Of a stretch of DNA of 64,000 nucleotides, positions 1 through 8,161 are shown piece by piece (position 1 is the first letter of the stretch; the number at the start of each line of letters is the position of its first letter). The position numbers and the translations under genes are program-made. Below the pieces are notes generated by a model that saw only the letters and a list, made by a program, of their open reading frames with translations, ran no database searches and was not told where the DNA came from. Where the stretch lies: the NCBI GenBank assembly GCA_020638995.1, contig JACKHM010000001.1, forward strand, positions 1,116,001 to 1,180,000, in the 5' to 3' direction. Source of the DNA: Planctomycetaceae bacterium (GTDB lineage Bacteria > Planctomycetota > Planctomycetia > Pirellulales > Pirellulaceae).

Positions 1-2
1 CA

Positions 3-2435
3 ACGAGCAGCAGTGGCGGCGAAGTGACAAGAGTTGCCGAAGGGGAGACTGGGGTACCGCAAAAGAAAGAGACGCCGCCTGTCTCTCTTCGCGGACGCGA
101 TTTTGCGATCGAACCTCGCTCGATGACGATCCTGCCAACCAGCGGTGGCGGTCAGCATGGATTGAGTTTCAATCAGTGGGGCGACAAGTTTGTTTGCTCA
201 AACAGCAACCACGCGCAATACGTTCAATTCGAGGATCGCTACGTAGCCAGAAATCCTTATTTTGCGGCGCCGGGGCCGCGAGCCAGCATCGCGGCCGATG
301 GTCCGCAAGCCGACGTATTCCGCAGCAGTCCCGTTGAACCCTGGCGAATTGTGAGAACACGTTTGCGAGCAAAAGGGATCGTACCTGGTGTCGTGGAAGG
401 CGGCGGTAAGCCCGCTGGTTACTTTACGGGCGCGACAGGCATTACGATCTTTCGTGGCAATGGCTGGCCTAGCGAATATCAAGGCTGGGCAGTCGTTGGT
501 GATGTTGGAAGCAATCTAGTGCACCGAAAGAAGCTCGAAGAAGATGGGGCAAGTTATATCGCGCGACGCGTTGACGAGAAGAGCGAGCTGCTAACTTCCA
601 GCGACATCTGGTTTCGGCCTGCCCAGTTTGGCAACGCTCCGGACGGAGCTCTGTATATCGCGGACATGTATCGCGAAACGATTGAGCATCCGCTCAGCTT
701 GCCGCCAGTGATCAAAAAGCATCTGGATTTGACCAGCGGTCGCGACCGTGGTCGGATCTATCGGATCGTTGGCAAAGACTTCAAGCAACCAGCGCTACCC
801 CGACTCGGCGAAGCCAGTACCGCGACACTCGTGGCGACCCTCGATCACGAAAACGGTTGGCATCGCGAGACAGCCGCTCGACTGATTTACGAGCGCCAAG
901 ATCATAATGCGATTCCCCTGCTAGAAACCTTGGTACGTTCTGGAACCTCCCCTGTAGGCCGGATTCATGGCCTGTATGCGCTCGATGGACTCGGCAGTAC
1001 CTCGCCCGAGGTTGTTCTCACCGCGATGAACGACGCCCATCCGCGAGTGCGAGAGCATGCCGTAAAACTCAGTGAACGAGTGGCGAAGACGTCTGCTCAG
1101 GTCCGCGAGCGTTTGTATTCAATGGTCGAAGACGATTCCTTTCGCGTCCGGTATCAGCTCGCCTTTACTCTGGGTGAGCTATCCGGTTCAAGTCGCAATC
1201 AGGCACTTGTCACACTGATTCAACACGATAGTTCTGATCCACTGATGCGAATCGCGGTGATGAGCTCACTCGAGGAAGGTGCGGGTGACGTGCTCGCCGC
1301 ATTAGCCCAGGACGCCTCGGCCAGACAGGACGCCGTACAGCGCACTTATGTCACCTCGCTGGCCTCGCAGATTGGCAAACAGCAGCGGAGCGATGATGTC
1401 GCGGCAGTCTTGCAAGTGCTGGGGGCCTTGCCCCGCGAAGATTCCGCCACGATTCAAGCAATCGTCGAAGGAATCGCTGCGAAAAAAGGGAGTGATCTTG
1501 CCAAACAATTGGCCGCGGTGACTGGCGGACAAGCTGAGAGTCTAATGAAGGACCTGTTGGCGAGTGCTGCTCAAGTCGCGAGCGATCGCGGAGCATCACC
1601 GGATGCTCGTGTGAGCGCCGTACAACATTTGCGACTTGGCGAGTTGGTCGGTCACGAGCGGTTGTTCTCTGACTTGCTGACGCCCATCGAACCCACCGAG
1701 ATCCAATCCGCGGCGATTTCTACCATGGCGACTTATGACTCGCCGGGAGTCGCAACGCTGCTCATCTCACGATGGCGAGGCCTTAGCCCAAGTCTCCGCG
1801 GTCGCGCCGGGGATGTGTTGTTTTCGCGCCAGGCGTGGATTCCCAGCTTGCTGATGGCGGTGGAAACGGGGCAGATTGCACTCGGTGATCTTGAACCAAC
1901 GCGAATGAAATTGCTTGCCTCGCATCCAGATGAGAGTATTAGGAATCGGGCCGCAAAACTACTTGAAGCGACAAAATCCGGTGATCGTAATCTGCTGATC
2001 TCGGAATATCGGGGGTCACTCGAGTTGCCTGGAGACAGGACTCGAGGCAAAGCGGTTTTCACCAAGATCTGTTCGACTTGCCATCAACTGGAAGGCGTTG
2101 GATACGCCATTGCTCCGAATCTGGCCGCCATGCAAAATCGCGGGCCAGAAGCAATTCTTACCAATGTTCTGGTCCCGAACCGGGAAGTTAATCCTCAGTA
2201 TTTGAACTATGTGCTCATTACTACAGATGGTCGTGCGTTGACCGGCATGATCGCCGCGGAAACGGCGACAAGCGTGACTTTGAAGCGCGCGGACAACGCA
2301 ACCGACACTGTGCTTCGAATCGATATCGAAGAATTGCGAAGTACGGGCGTTTCGCTGATGCCTGAAGGTATGGAAAAACAGATCGACAAGCAGGCAATGG
2401 CCGACTTGATCGAATACATCCAGTCGATCCGCTAA
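3..2435 (+). CDS. PVC-type heme-binding, HEAT-repeat dehydrogenase-like protein (5' truncated)
   Basis: The reading frame is open from base 3 to the stop at 2435 (810 residues visible), so the gene begins outside the window; the GTG at 24 is not a credible start because homologous sequence continues upstream. The first 240 visible residues match the beta-propeller (NHL/glucose-dehydrogenase-like) part of planctomycete 'membrane-bound dehydrogenase' proteins. A HEAT-repeat-like helical region follows (about 260-650). A single c-type heme site CSTCH lies at about residues 690-694 in the C-terminal cytochrome domain. The family is secreted, acts in the periplasm, and is numerous in planctomycete genomes; its substrates are mostly unknown. 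The amidohydrolase 63 bp downstream on the same strand may be co-transcribed. Family assignment is firm, the reaction is not. Confidence 0.85.
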   Translation, partial: TSSSGGEVTRVAEGETGVPQKKETPPVSLRGRDFAIEPRSMTILPTSGGGQHGLSFNQWGDKFVCSNSNHAQYVQFEDRYVARNPYFAAPGPRASIAADGPQADVFRSSPVEPWRIVRTRLRAKGIVPGVVEGGGKPAGYFTGATGITIFRGNGWPSEYQGWAVVGDVGSNLVHRKKLEEDGASYIARRVDEKSELLTSSDIWFRPAQFGNAPDGALYIADMYRETIEHPLSLPPVIKKHLDLTSGRDRGRIYRIVGKDFKQPALPRLGEASTATLVATLDHENGWHRETAARLIYERQDHNAIPLLETLVRSGTSPVGRIHGLYALDGLGSTSPEVVLTAMNDAHPRVREHAVKLSERVAKTSAQVRERLYSMVEDDSFRVRYQLAFTLGELSGSSRNQALVTLIQHDSSDPLMRIAVMSSLEEGAGDVLAALAQDASARQDAVQRTYVTSLASQIGKQQRSDDVAAVLQVLGALPREDSATIQAIVEGIAAKKGSDLAKQLAAVTGGQAESLMKDLLASAAQVASDRGASPDARVSAVQHLRLGELVGHERLFSDLLTPIEPTEIQSAAISTMATYDSPGVATLLISRWRGLSPSLRGRAGDVLFSRQAWIPSLLMAVETGQIALGDLEPTRMKLLASHPDESIRNRAAKLLEATKSGDRNLLISEYRGSLELPGDRTRGKAVFTKICSTCHQLEGVGYAIAPNLAAMQNRGPEAILTNVLVPNREVNPQYLNYVLITTDGRALTGMIAAETATSVTLKRADNATDTVLRIDIEELRSTGVSLMPEGMEKQIDKQAMADLIEYIQSIR

Positions 2436-2498
2436 GTTTGTAGGGCAATGTGGCCCACACGATCGACTTCGAGCCTGATTCATGGAGAAAGGTCGCCG

Positions 2499-3428
2499 AT
2501 GTTAACGCGTAGAGATTTGCTGGTTGGCGTTTCACTTGCTGGCGTGGCATCCCCGCTACTTGCTGCCGAATCAAAGTTTCCCCAAGGGCGCTATTTCGAT
2601 ATGCACACCCATCTTGGCCAAACGTGGAATAGCACTCAGGTGCTGACTGCCGAGGTCTTGTTGCGATGGATGGATGCTCACGACATCGCGCAAGCCGTCG
2701 TATTACCGCTGATCAACCCCGAGGCATCCAGCTATCCACTCACCTCGAACTTTGTGCTCTCCGAGACGAAGCCTTATCGCGATCGGCTCATTCCGTTCTG
2801 TTCGATTGATCCACGGACTTCGTATCGCGGTGGGCACAAGGGCTTGGTCGACATGCTCAATGTCTACATCGAAGCTGGCGCGAAGGGCTTTGGCGAACAC
2901 AAGCCGGGTATCGCGTTCGACGATCCAAGAAACATGGCGGTTTTCGCAGCTTGTGGCGAAGCGGGGCTGCCAGTTTTGTTTCATTTGGACAACGAACGCA
3001 ATACAGACACTCCCGGCTTGCCGGGGCTTGAACGCGTCTTGAAGGCAAATCCTGACACGACATTCATCGGCCACGGACCGGGATGGTGGGGCTCAATATC
3101 TGGTGATGCCACGCAAGCAGATCTTGGTGGATATCCGAAAGGTAAGACAACACCCGGCGGAGCAATCGATCGCTTAATGGAAAACTATCCCAACATCTAT
3201 GGCGAGTTGTCTGCGGGAAGTGGCGCGAACTCGATCAGCCGCGATTTGGAGTTCGGTCGCGAGTTTCTAATTCGTCGCCAAGATCGCGTCATGTTCGGAA
3301 CGGATTTTTTGTCGCCAGGGCAAGCCGTACCTCAGTTCGAACTGTTCGAGAAGGATCTCGAATTGCCGGTCGAAGTACAAGCCAAAATATTTCGCGATAA
3401 CGCTCGTCGACTGCTGGCATTACCGTGA
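2499..3428 (+). CDS. TAT-exported amidohydrolase (TIM-barrel metal hydrolase)
   Basis: A 309-residue protein. The start at 2499 is preferred over the in-frame codon at 2448 because GGAGAAAGG lies about 6 bases upstream and the protein then opens with a twin-arginine-type signal (TRRDLLVG followed by a hydrophobic stretch ending at AA, residues 3-23). The mature part shows amidohydrolase-2 features: DMHTH metal motif (H36, H38), further histidines in FHLDN and IGHGP, and a late GTDF aspartate. Such enzymes hydrolyse or decarboxylate small substrates with a divalent metal. It follows the heme-binding dehydrogenase-like gene, so both probably act in the periplasm. The substrate cannot be read from the sequence. 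Confidence 0.8.
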   Translation: MLTRRDLLVGVSLAGVASPLLAAESKFPQGRYFDMHTHLGQTWNSTQVLTAEVLLRWMDAHDIAQAVVLPLINPEASSYPLTSNFVLSETKPYRDRLIPFCSIDPRTSYRGGHKGLVDMLNVYIEAGAKGFGEHKPGIAFDDPRNMAVFAACGEAGLPVLFHLDNERNTDTPGLPGLERVLKANPDTTFIGHGPGWWGSISGDATQADLGGYPKGKTTPGGAIDRLMENYPNIYGELSAGSGANSISRDLEFGREFLIRRQDRVMFGTDFLSPGQAVPQFELFEKDLELPVEVQAKIFRDNARRLLALP

Positions 3429-3463
3429 CAAATGTCACCCACCTCTTGCTGCTAGAGTATTCC

Positions 3464-3499
3464 GGTTGCAGCGACTGTATCGATTGCAGCGACCGTACG
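3464..3499. repeat. 18-bp tandem direct repeat, two copies
   Basis: Two adjacent 18-mers (3464-3481 and 3482-3499) share the core TTGCAGCGAC and match at 14 of 18 positions; a partial third unit (AGCAGCGA) follows. They lie between the amidohydrolase and the next gene. They may be operator-like sites or a chance duplication. Confidence 0.4.
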
Positions 3500-3610
3500 A
3501 GCAGCGATCACCCCCGGAGATGGGTGCTGACCAAACACATGGCTTGACGAGGCGTTATAATCGTGAGAACGCAACGCCGTGAACAATTGGACCAAAACAA
3601 GGTAGGTGCC

Positions 3611-4498
3611 ATGAACAAGGACTCTCAAATCAGCCCGCGCGAGTTCTCCGATTCTCTCCAGGAATTGCGTGATGAGATGCGACAGGGCATCGGCGGATTG
3701 TCGAATACCATTGAACGGATTCCGAAGGAGAAGACCGGCGTTTCGCCGCTCGCTCTCGCCGCTAGCGGTTTGGTGTCGCTGTTCGTGGGGGCGACCGGCA
3801 TGTCGATTTATGACTCACGAACCCAAACGCCTGCCGATGCCGGTGCCCCAGAGACGAATGTCCAAGCCGAGTTGCAAACCGTGATGGTGCCCTACACGGA
3901 GCAACTGGAACAGATGACCAAGGCACTGGTTGCCGCCCAAGAAACGGCTACCGAGAACTCGAATACCTATCGCTTGTTGCTCGATCAACTGACCGAGTCG
4001 GTGGGGAACCTTCAGAAGTCAGCCGAAGTGCAAAACGCCGCATTCCACCAGCGCGTCGATCTGCTGGCGGACGAGCTTGCGGCTAAAGTGTCTCGCGGGC
4101 CCAGCGACAGCGGCTCGCCAACAACAGCTGCAAGACAACCGATTCCAGGTGGCGAGGATGCCGGCGTCCAACCAGCGAATGCGGAAGTTGAAATTGCTGA
4201 GCAGGCCGATTCAGAAACGGCCCAGCCGGCTGCTCCCGCGGTCAATGAACCAAAGGTAGGCGAATTGGTTATCAATAATCCAAGCGAGTACGATCTAAAT
4301 CTACTCGTTAATGGCGAGCCGCTGACGATCAAATCTCGCGGCGTCACGACAATTGCTGTGACACAGGGAGAAGTCAAGACGCAGATCGCCAATATCCCGA
4401 TCACCGCCAAAAGTTGGAATAATTGGGAAACGGTGGACGGTGTCGCACGATTGACAATCCATGTCGAATCCGGAGATGGCTACTACAAGTTGCGCTAA
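3611..4498 (+). CDS. Unknown membrane-anchored coiled-coil protein
   Basis: A 295-residue protein of unrecognised family. The ATG at 3611 has AAGGTAGG just upstream and is preferred to the codon at 3563. The layout is visible: a hydrophilic N-terminal segment rich in charged residues (1-40), one transmembrane helix (about 45-66, alanine/leucine/glycine rich), a long helical, coiled-coil-prone region (about 80-165), a proline/alanine-rich linker, and a C-terminal beta-rich domain of about 80 residues with an INNPSEYDLNLLVNG segment. The topology suggests a cytoplasmic N-terminus and a periplasmic coiled coil that presents the C-terminal domain. It converges on the minus-strand gene ending at 4518. 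I cannot assign a function. Confidence 0.65.
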   Translation: MNKDSQISPREFSDSLQELRDEMRQGIGGLSNTIERIPKEKTGVSPLALAASGLVSLFVGATGMSIYDSRTQTPADAGAPETNVQAELQTVMVPYTEQLEQMTKALVAAQETATENSNTYRLLLDQLTESVGNLQKSAEVQNAAFHQRVDLLADELAAKVSRGPSDSGSPTTAARQPIPGGEDAGVQPANAEVEIAEQADSETAQPAAPAVNEPKVGELVINNPSEYDLNLLVNGEPLTIKSRGVTTIAVTQGEVKTQIANIPITAKSWNNWETVDGVARLTIHVESGDGYYKLR

Positions 4499-4517
4499 CT
4501 CGGAAGTCGAAATTCAA

Positions 4518-4814
4518 TCAATCGTGCTTATCATTCGCGCCCAGCGGAATGATGTAAACTGGCGAGCCGTTGAATTCCCGCTCACTCCAGTGTTTGGGCA
4601 CCACAGGCGTTGACGATGGTTCTGCGTAAGTGCGAGGCAATGGTCGCATTTCGAGCGATGCGACTCGGGCTTCGAGAACTTCGATCCGCTTCAACAGATC
4701 GAGGGGGTCATGGGCCGCGAGAGCCGCATTGCGTTGATCCGCGAAACGATTCAAGCAGATCGTGCCGAGCGTGAGGACTCCCAGCACTCCGACGAGGCAT
4801 CGTATCCGTGACAT
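4518..4814 (-). CDS. Small membrane-anchored protein downstream of VWA gene
   Basis: A 98-residue protein with an N-terminal hydrophobic anchor (about residues 4-22), a short coiled-coil-like stretch containing LLKRIEVLEARVASLE, and a proline-rich tail. Two in-frame ATGs compete. The one at 4820 overlaps the upstream stop as ATGA but directly abuts the Shine-Dalgarno AAGGAG. The one at 4814 has the same AAGGAG at proper spacing (6 bases), so it is chosen. The gene is last in a minus-strand operon behind the ECF sigma factor and the VWA protein. It is probably an accessory membrane subunit of that system; this is inferred only from position. Confidence 0.6.
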   Translation of the reverse strand: MSRIRCLVGVLGVLTLGTICLNRFADQRNAALAAHDPLDLLKRIEVLEARVASLEMRPLPRTYAEPSSTPVVPKHWSEREFNGSPVYIIPLGANDKHD

Positions 4815-4816
4815 GA

Positions 4817-7453
4817 TCATCTCCTTTGTGGTTGCAGTGTCGTGGCCTTGCGGACGAGGTCTAGAAACTCCGTTCGATGTCCTTGTGGGTCACTTCCGAT
4901 TGCGGAACTGGCAATCTCTTCAACCGCCGCAAGCGACGAGTTGCCTTGAAACTCTGAGTTGCGAAGCACCATGCCGAACGAGGCAACTGACGCCGCAAAT
5001 CGAAAGTCAGACGATGCATCGTCGAATGCTTTCGCCTTGTTCTCGACAGCGAACTCGCTCAGCGTGCTCTCCTCGGCATCCGGCAGCTTGTACCGTAAGG
5101 ACAACGTCAGCAATTCGCCTGATTCGGCGGCAGCCGTTAACTCATTAGGGGACTCCGATGGAGCAGCGGCTCGCTGGTACTTGAGCGTGCGCGTTGTTGA
5201 CGTGAATTGCTCGCGAATCTCGGCGGGCACAACTTCATACAACGCTGTAACTGTGTGCCCCGCGCCGATTTCCCCAGCGTCCTTGGCATCGTTGTCAAAA
5301 TCGGGTGCCGCCAGCAAGCGGTTCTCGTAGCCCAACAGCCGATAGGCCGCAACTTCTGCCGGATTGAATTCGACTTTAATCTTTACATCCTTGGCAATCG
5401 TGATGAGACTGCCGGTGACCTGCTCGACAAGCACTTTGCGAGCTTCGCGTAGCGAGTCGATGTAGGCATAGACGCCGTTGCCGTTATCGGCCAGCTTCTC
5501 GAGTTTTCCGTCTTTCAAGTTGCCTTCACCGAAGCCGAGCACCGTCAGAAAGACGCCGCTCGCTGCCTTCTCGGTGATCAGTTTGACGAGGGCATTATCG
5601 TCGGTGATACCAACATTGAGATCACCGTCCGTGGCGAGAATGACTCGATTTGCTCCATCTTTGATGAACGCTTCGGTTGCTTTCTCGTAGGCTAACTGAA
5701 TGCCCGCGCTTCCATTGGTGGAACCATTCGCATTTAAGGCATAGATGGCATCGTGAATCGCTTGCTTGCTCTCGCCGTTCGTTGTGTCGAGCGCCAAGCC
5801 CGCGTTCCCGGCATACGTCACGATCGACACGGAGTCACTTTCATTGAGTTGGTCCGTCAACATCTTCATCGCCTGCTTCATCAGGGGCAGCTTATTCGCG
5901 TTTTTCATCGAGCCTGAAACATCCAGCAGGAACACCACATTTGACGCGGGGCGTTCTTCCATCGGCAGCTCTTTGCCCTTCAAGCCGATGCGGACCAAGC
6001 GATGTTCCGCCTGCCACGGGCACTCCGCAACTTCGATATTCACAGAAAAAGGTTCGCCTTCCTTCGGATCGGGATAGTCGTAGTCGAAGTAGTTGATAAA
6101 CTCCTCGATCCGAATGGCGTCGCTCGGAGGCAACTGGTTTTGTGTCAGAAACCGTCGCGCGTTCGCATAGGAAGCGGTATCCACATCGATCGAGAAGGTC
6201 GAAAGCGGCGTGTCGGTGACCAGCGCGAAACGGTTCTCAACGATCTGCGAATACTGCTCGCCGGGGACGAGAGCAGCGAGGTCGGTGATCGGGGCACGTG
6301 CTCGCAGCGATGATTTCGCCTCGTCCGCGAGTGTTTCGACCAGGCTCTCGCCTACAACCAACTCCTGCCGACGAACCTGAGGTGATCGCGGAACGACGAT
6401 TTGCTGCCCGGCAAATCGACCGTAGTTGGTGACCGCCGTACCGGCGCCTCGCGCGCCGGGGCCTGCAGCAATTAGATTCGGAGCCGGGACGGCAGATGTC
6501 CCGAGCGACCGCCCACCCCGTACGACCTCGGCCTCGGCGGTGAATCTCGGAGCGGGCATCGGTGCGTAGTAGGGTTGAACGTGGTCACTTAGGACGTAGC
6601 CGTCCGCGGGCACTGCACCCGATACATAGCCTTCAATCGCCATCGGGGAAGACGCCGCGTTCGTGCTAAGCGACTCGACCCGCACGTTGGAGCCGGAGGC
6701 GGGTTGCAAAGCGACCGTGCCGGAAGGGGAAGCCGCCATTGCCTCCGAAGCGGCAAACGCATTGAGGAACTTTGCGTCATGGTCTTGTTGGGCCACGCGG
6801 ATCTCTGCGCGAAGGTCGTCCACGTGTTTCGACAGAGTGCCTAACTCCTCAGCCAACACAATCCTCCGCAACTCTGAAGAGTCAGGCTTCGCGTCTTCCG
6901 TAACAAGTTGCTCGGCGAGTTTGGCCTGGCGACTTTCGAGTTGTGCCAGCGCATACCGGCGTGCCGCTTGTTCGATACTCATACGATCATCTTGTTTCTC
7001 AATTTCAGTTCGCAGGGCCGCGTTCACGCGTCGCAACTCGGCGATCTGGGACTTCCTACTCAGCGATTGAGAAACTCCATCCGATACCAGCCCCGAGAGG
7101 ACGACCGCGCCCAGGACCAGCGTCAGACTGGCAGCAACAACGAGCACTTGGCGTCGCCGCGAACCGACCGTCTTGCCCCGATCGGCCAATTCGAAAACCG
7201 TCGCTTCGCCAGCGAGTTTACTCTCGATCGCAGCGCGCAGCGCGTTGGAAGGCTTGAGCGGCGAATCATCAGGATGCCGGCTTGCGAGTGCGACCCGGAT
7301 CTGTTCCATCTCTCGGCTCAGTCCACCACAGTCATCAGGCAGTTCGGACTCGATCTCACGACGTTCTGCCTCAGACAACTCGTCGAGCAAATACGCGGTA
7401 AGACGCGCTGCTTGCTCTTCTTGAGGTGCGAATGGTTCGCGTTCTTCGCTCAT
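4817..7453 (-). CDS. Anti-sigma-like/VWA (YfbK-type) membrane protein
   Basis: An 878-residue protein. The frame is open further upstream, but the start at 7453 (MSEER) lies 11 bp after the sigma-factor stop and gives a sensible N-terminus. Residues 15-45 (LTAYLLDELSEAER and following) resemble the N-terminal helical module of anti-sigma factors, without zinc ligands. A transmembrane helix lies at about 102-123 and a coiled coil at 130-225, then a low-complexity linker. The C-terminal half is a VWA domain of the YfbK type with a MIDAS DVSGS at 510-514 and a later TDGD, followed by a DUF3520-like region. Known relatives are putative metal-dependent protein-interaction proteins. Adjacency to an ECF sigma gene suggests it sequesters that factor and senses an envelope signal through the VWA part. 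The role is inferred. Confidence 0.8.
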   Translation of the reverse strand: MSEEREPFAPQEEQAARLTAYLLDELSEAERREIESELPDDCGGLSREMEQIRVALASRHPDDSPLKPSNALRAAIESKLAGEATVFELADRGKTVGSRRRQVLVVAASLTLVLGAVVLSGLVSDGVSQSLSRKSQIAELRRVNAALRTEIEKQDDRMSIEQAARRYALAQLESRQAKLAEQLVTEDAKPDSSELRRIVLAEELGTLSKHVDDLRAEIRVAQQDHDAKFLNAFAASEAMAASPSGTVALQPASGSNVRVESLSTNAASSPMAIEGYVSGAVPADGYVLSDHVQPYYAPMPAPRFTAEAEVVRGGRSLGTSAVPAPNLIAAGPGARGAGTAVTNYGRFAGQQIVVPRSPQVRRQELVVGESLVETLADEAKSSLRARAPITDLAALVPGEQYSQIVENRFALVTDTPLSTFSIDVDTASYANARRFLTQNQLPPSDAIRIEEFINYFDYDYPDPKEGEPFSVNIEVAECPWQAEHRLVRIGLKGKELPMEERPASNVVFLLDVSGSMKNANKLPLMKQAMKMLTDQLNESDSVSIVTYAGNAGLALDTTNGESKQAIHDAIYALNANGSTNGSAGIQLAYEKATEAFIKDGANRVILATDGDLNVGITDDNALVKLITEKAASGVFLTVLGFGEGNLKDGKLEKLADNGNGVYAYIDSLREARKVLVEQVTGSLITIAKDVKIKVEFNPAEVAAYRLLGYENRLLAAPDFDNDAKDAGEIGAGHTVTALYEVVPAEIREQFTSTTRTLKYQRAAAPSESPNELTAAAESGELLTLSLRYKLPDAEESTLSEFAVENKAKAFDDASSDFRFAASVASFGMVLRNSEFQGNSSLAAVEEIASSAIGSDPQGHRTEFLDLVRKATTLQPQRR

Positions 7454-7464
7454 GGCTCGTCTCG

Positions 7465-8031
7465 CTATTGAGAAGTTTGCGACACTTGCTCGGGCGAATG
7501 TTCTTCGGCGAGCAGGTCTCGGGTGCGGGGATGCTCCCGAAGTCGCGTTAAGGCTCGGTGGACCAGCACCCGGACGTGGCCTGGCGTGCGATCCGTGATT
7601 TCGGAGATTTCGATATGCGAGAACCCGTCCAGCCAGAGGTTGAGGACTTCGCGAAGACTCGTGGGCAAGGCTTCCACGAGTTCGCGAAGCCACTCACCAA
7701 GATCCTGCTGTTCCGTGATCGCCGCAGGATCGGGCTCGCGACCTGGGACCATCGACGAGTCGGCTTTGTCGAGAGACTCGAAGCGGCCTTCGCGGCGCAA
7801 CTGATCGAGGATCTTGTTTCGACAAACGGTGTACAGCCACGGGAGCAAGCGTCCATTTAGTTCTGCCGGCTGCTGGTCGCAAAGCCGCAGAAACACATGC
7901 TGCACTGCGTCGCGGGCGGCCTCTTCGTCGCCCGCCAAGCGCGCGGCATAGCGTGTCAAACGGACCTCGTGTTGATCGAGCGCCGCTAAGACCCACTGAC
8001 GCTTCTCGCAGCCATTTCCGTCGTGTGGCAT
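7465..8031 (-). CDS. ECF-family RNA polymerase sigma factor
   Basis: A 188-residue sigma-70-family protein of normal ECF size. Region 2 spans about residues 15-85, with DAVQHVFLRL and PWLYTVCRNKILDQLRR typical of regions 2.2-2.4. Region 4 (about 120-170) contains the helix-turn-helix FSHIEISEITDRTPGHVRV. No region 3 is present, as expected. The ATG at 8031 is preceded by AAAAAGG at about 8 bases. The gene heads a three-gene minus-strand operon with the anti-sigma-like/VWA protein and a small membrane protein. It probably directs transcription of its own operon in response to an envelope signal; a matching promoter candidate lies just upstream. Confidence 0.9.
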   Translation of the reverse strand: MPHDGNGCEKRQWVLAALDQHEVRLTRYAARLAGDEEAARDAVQHVFLRLCDQQPAELNGRLLPWLYTVCRNKILDQLRREGRFESLDKADSSMVPGREPDPAAITEQQDLGEWLRELVEALPTSLREVLNLWLDGFSHIEISEITDRTPGHVRVLVHRALTRLREHPRTRDLLAEEHSPEQVSQTSQ

Positions 8032-8065
8032 CGCCGACCTTTTTGCTGGCTCAGGTTCTGTCTAT

Positions 8066-8092
8066 TTAACGCAGAAAAGCGAGCGGCGTTAC
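8066..8092 (-). promoter_or_regulatory. Candidate ECF-type promoter of the sigma/VWA operon
   Basis: Reading the minus strand, GTAACG (8092-8087) is followed after 15 bases by CGTTAA (8071-8066), 35 bases before the sigma gene ATG. The AAC-containing -35 and CGT-containing -10 resemble autoregulated ECF promoters. Only one copy is seen, so this is a suggestion. Confidence 0.35.
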
Positions 8093-8161
8093 AGCTAAGA
8101 CGAACAGAAAAGCCAAATCGATTTCGGATCGGCACAAGTTTTGATTGAGTTGCCAGTGCCC

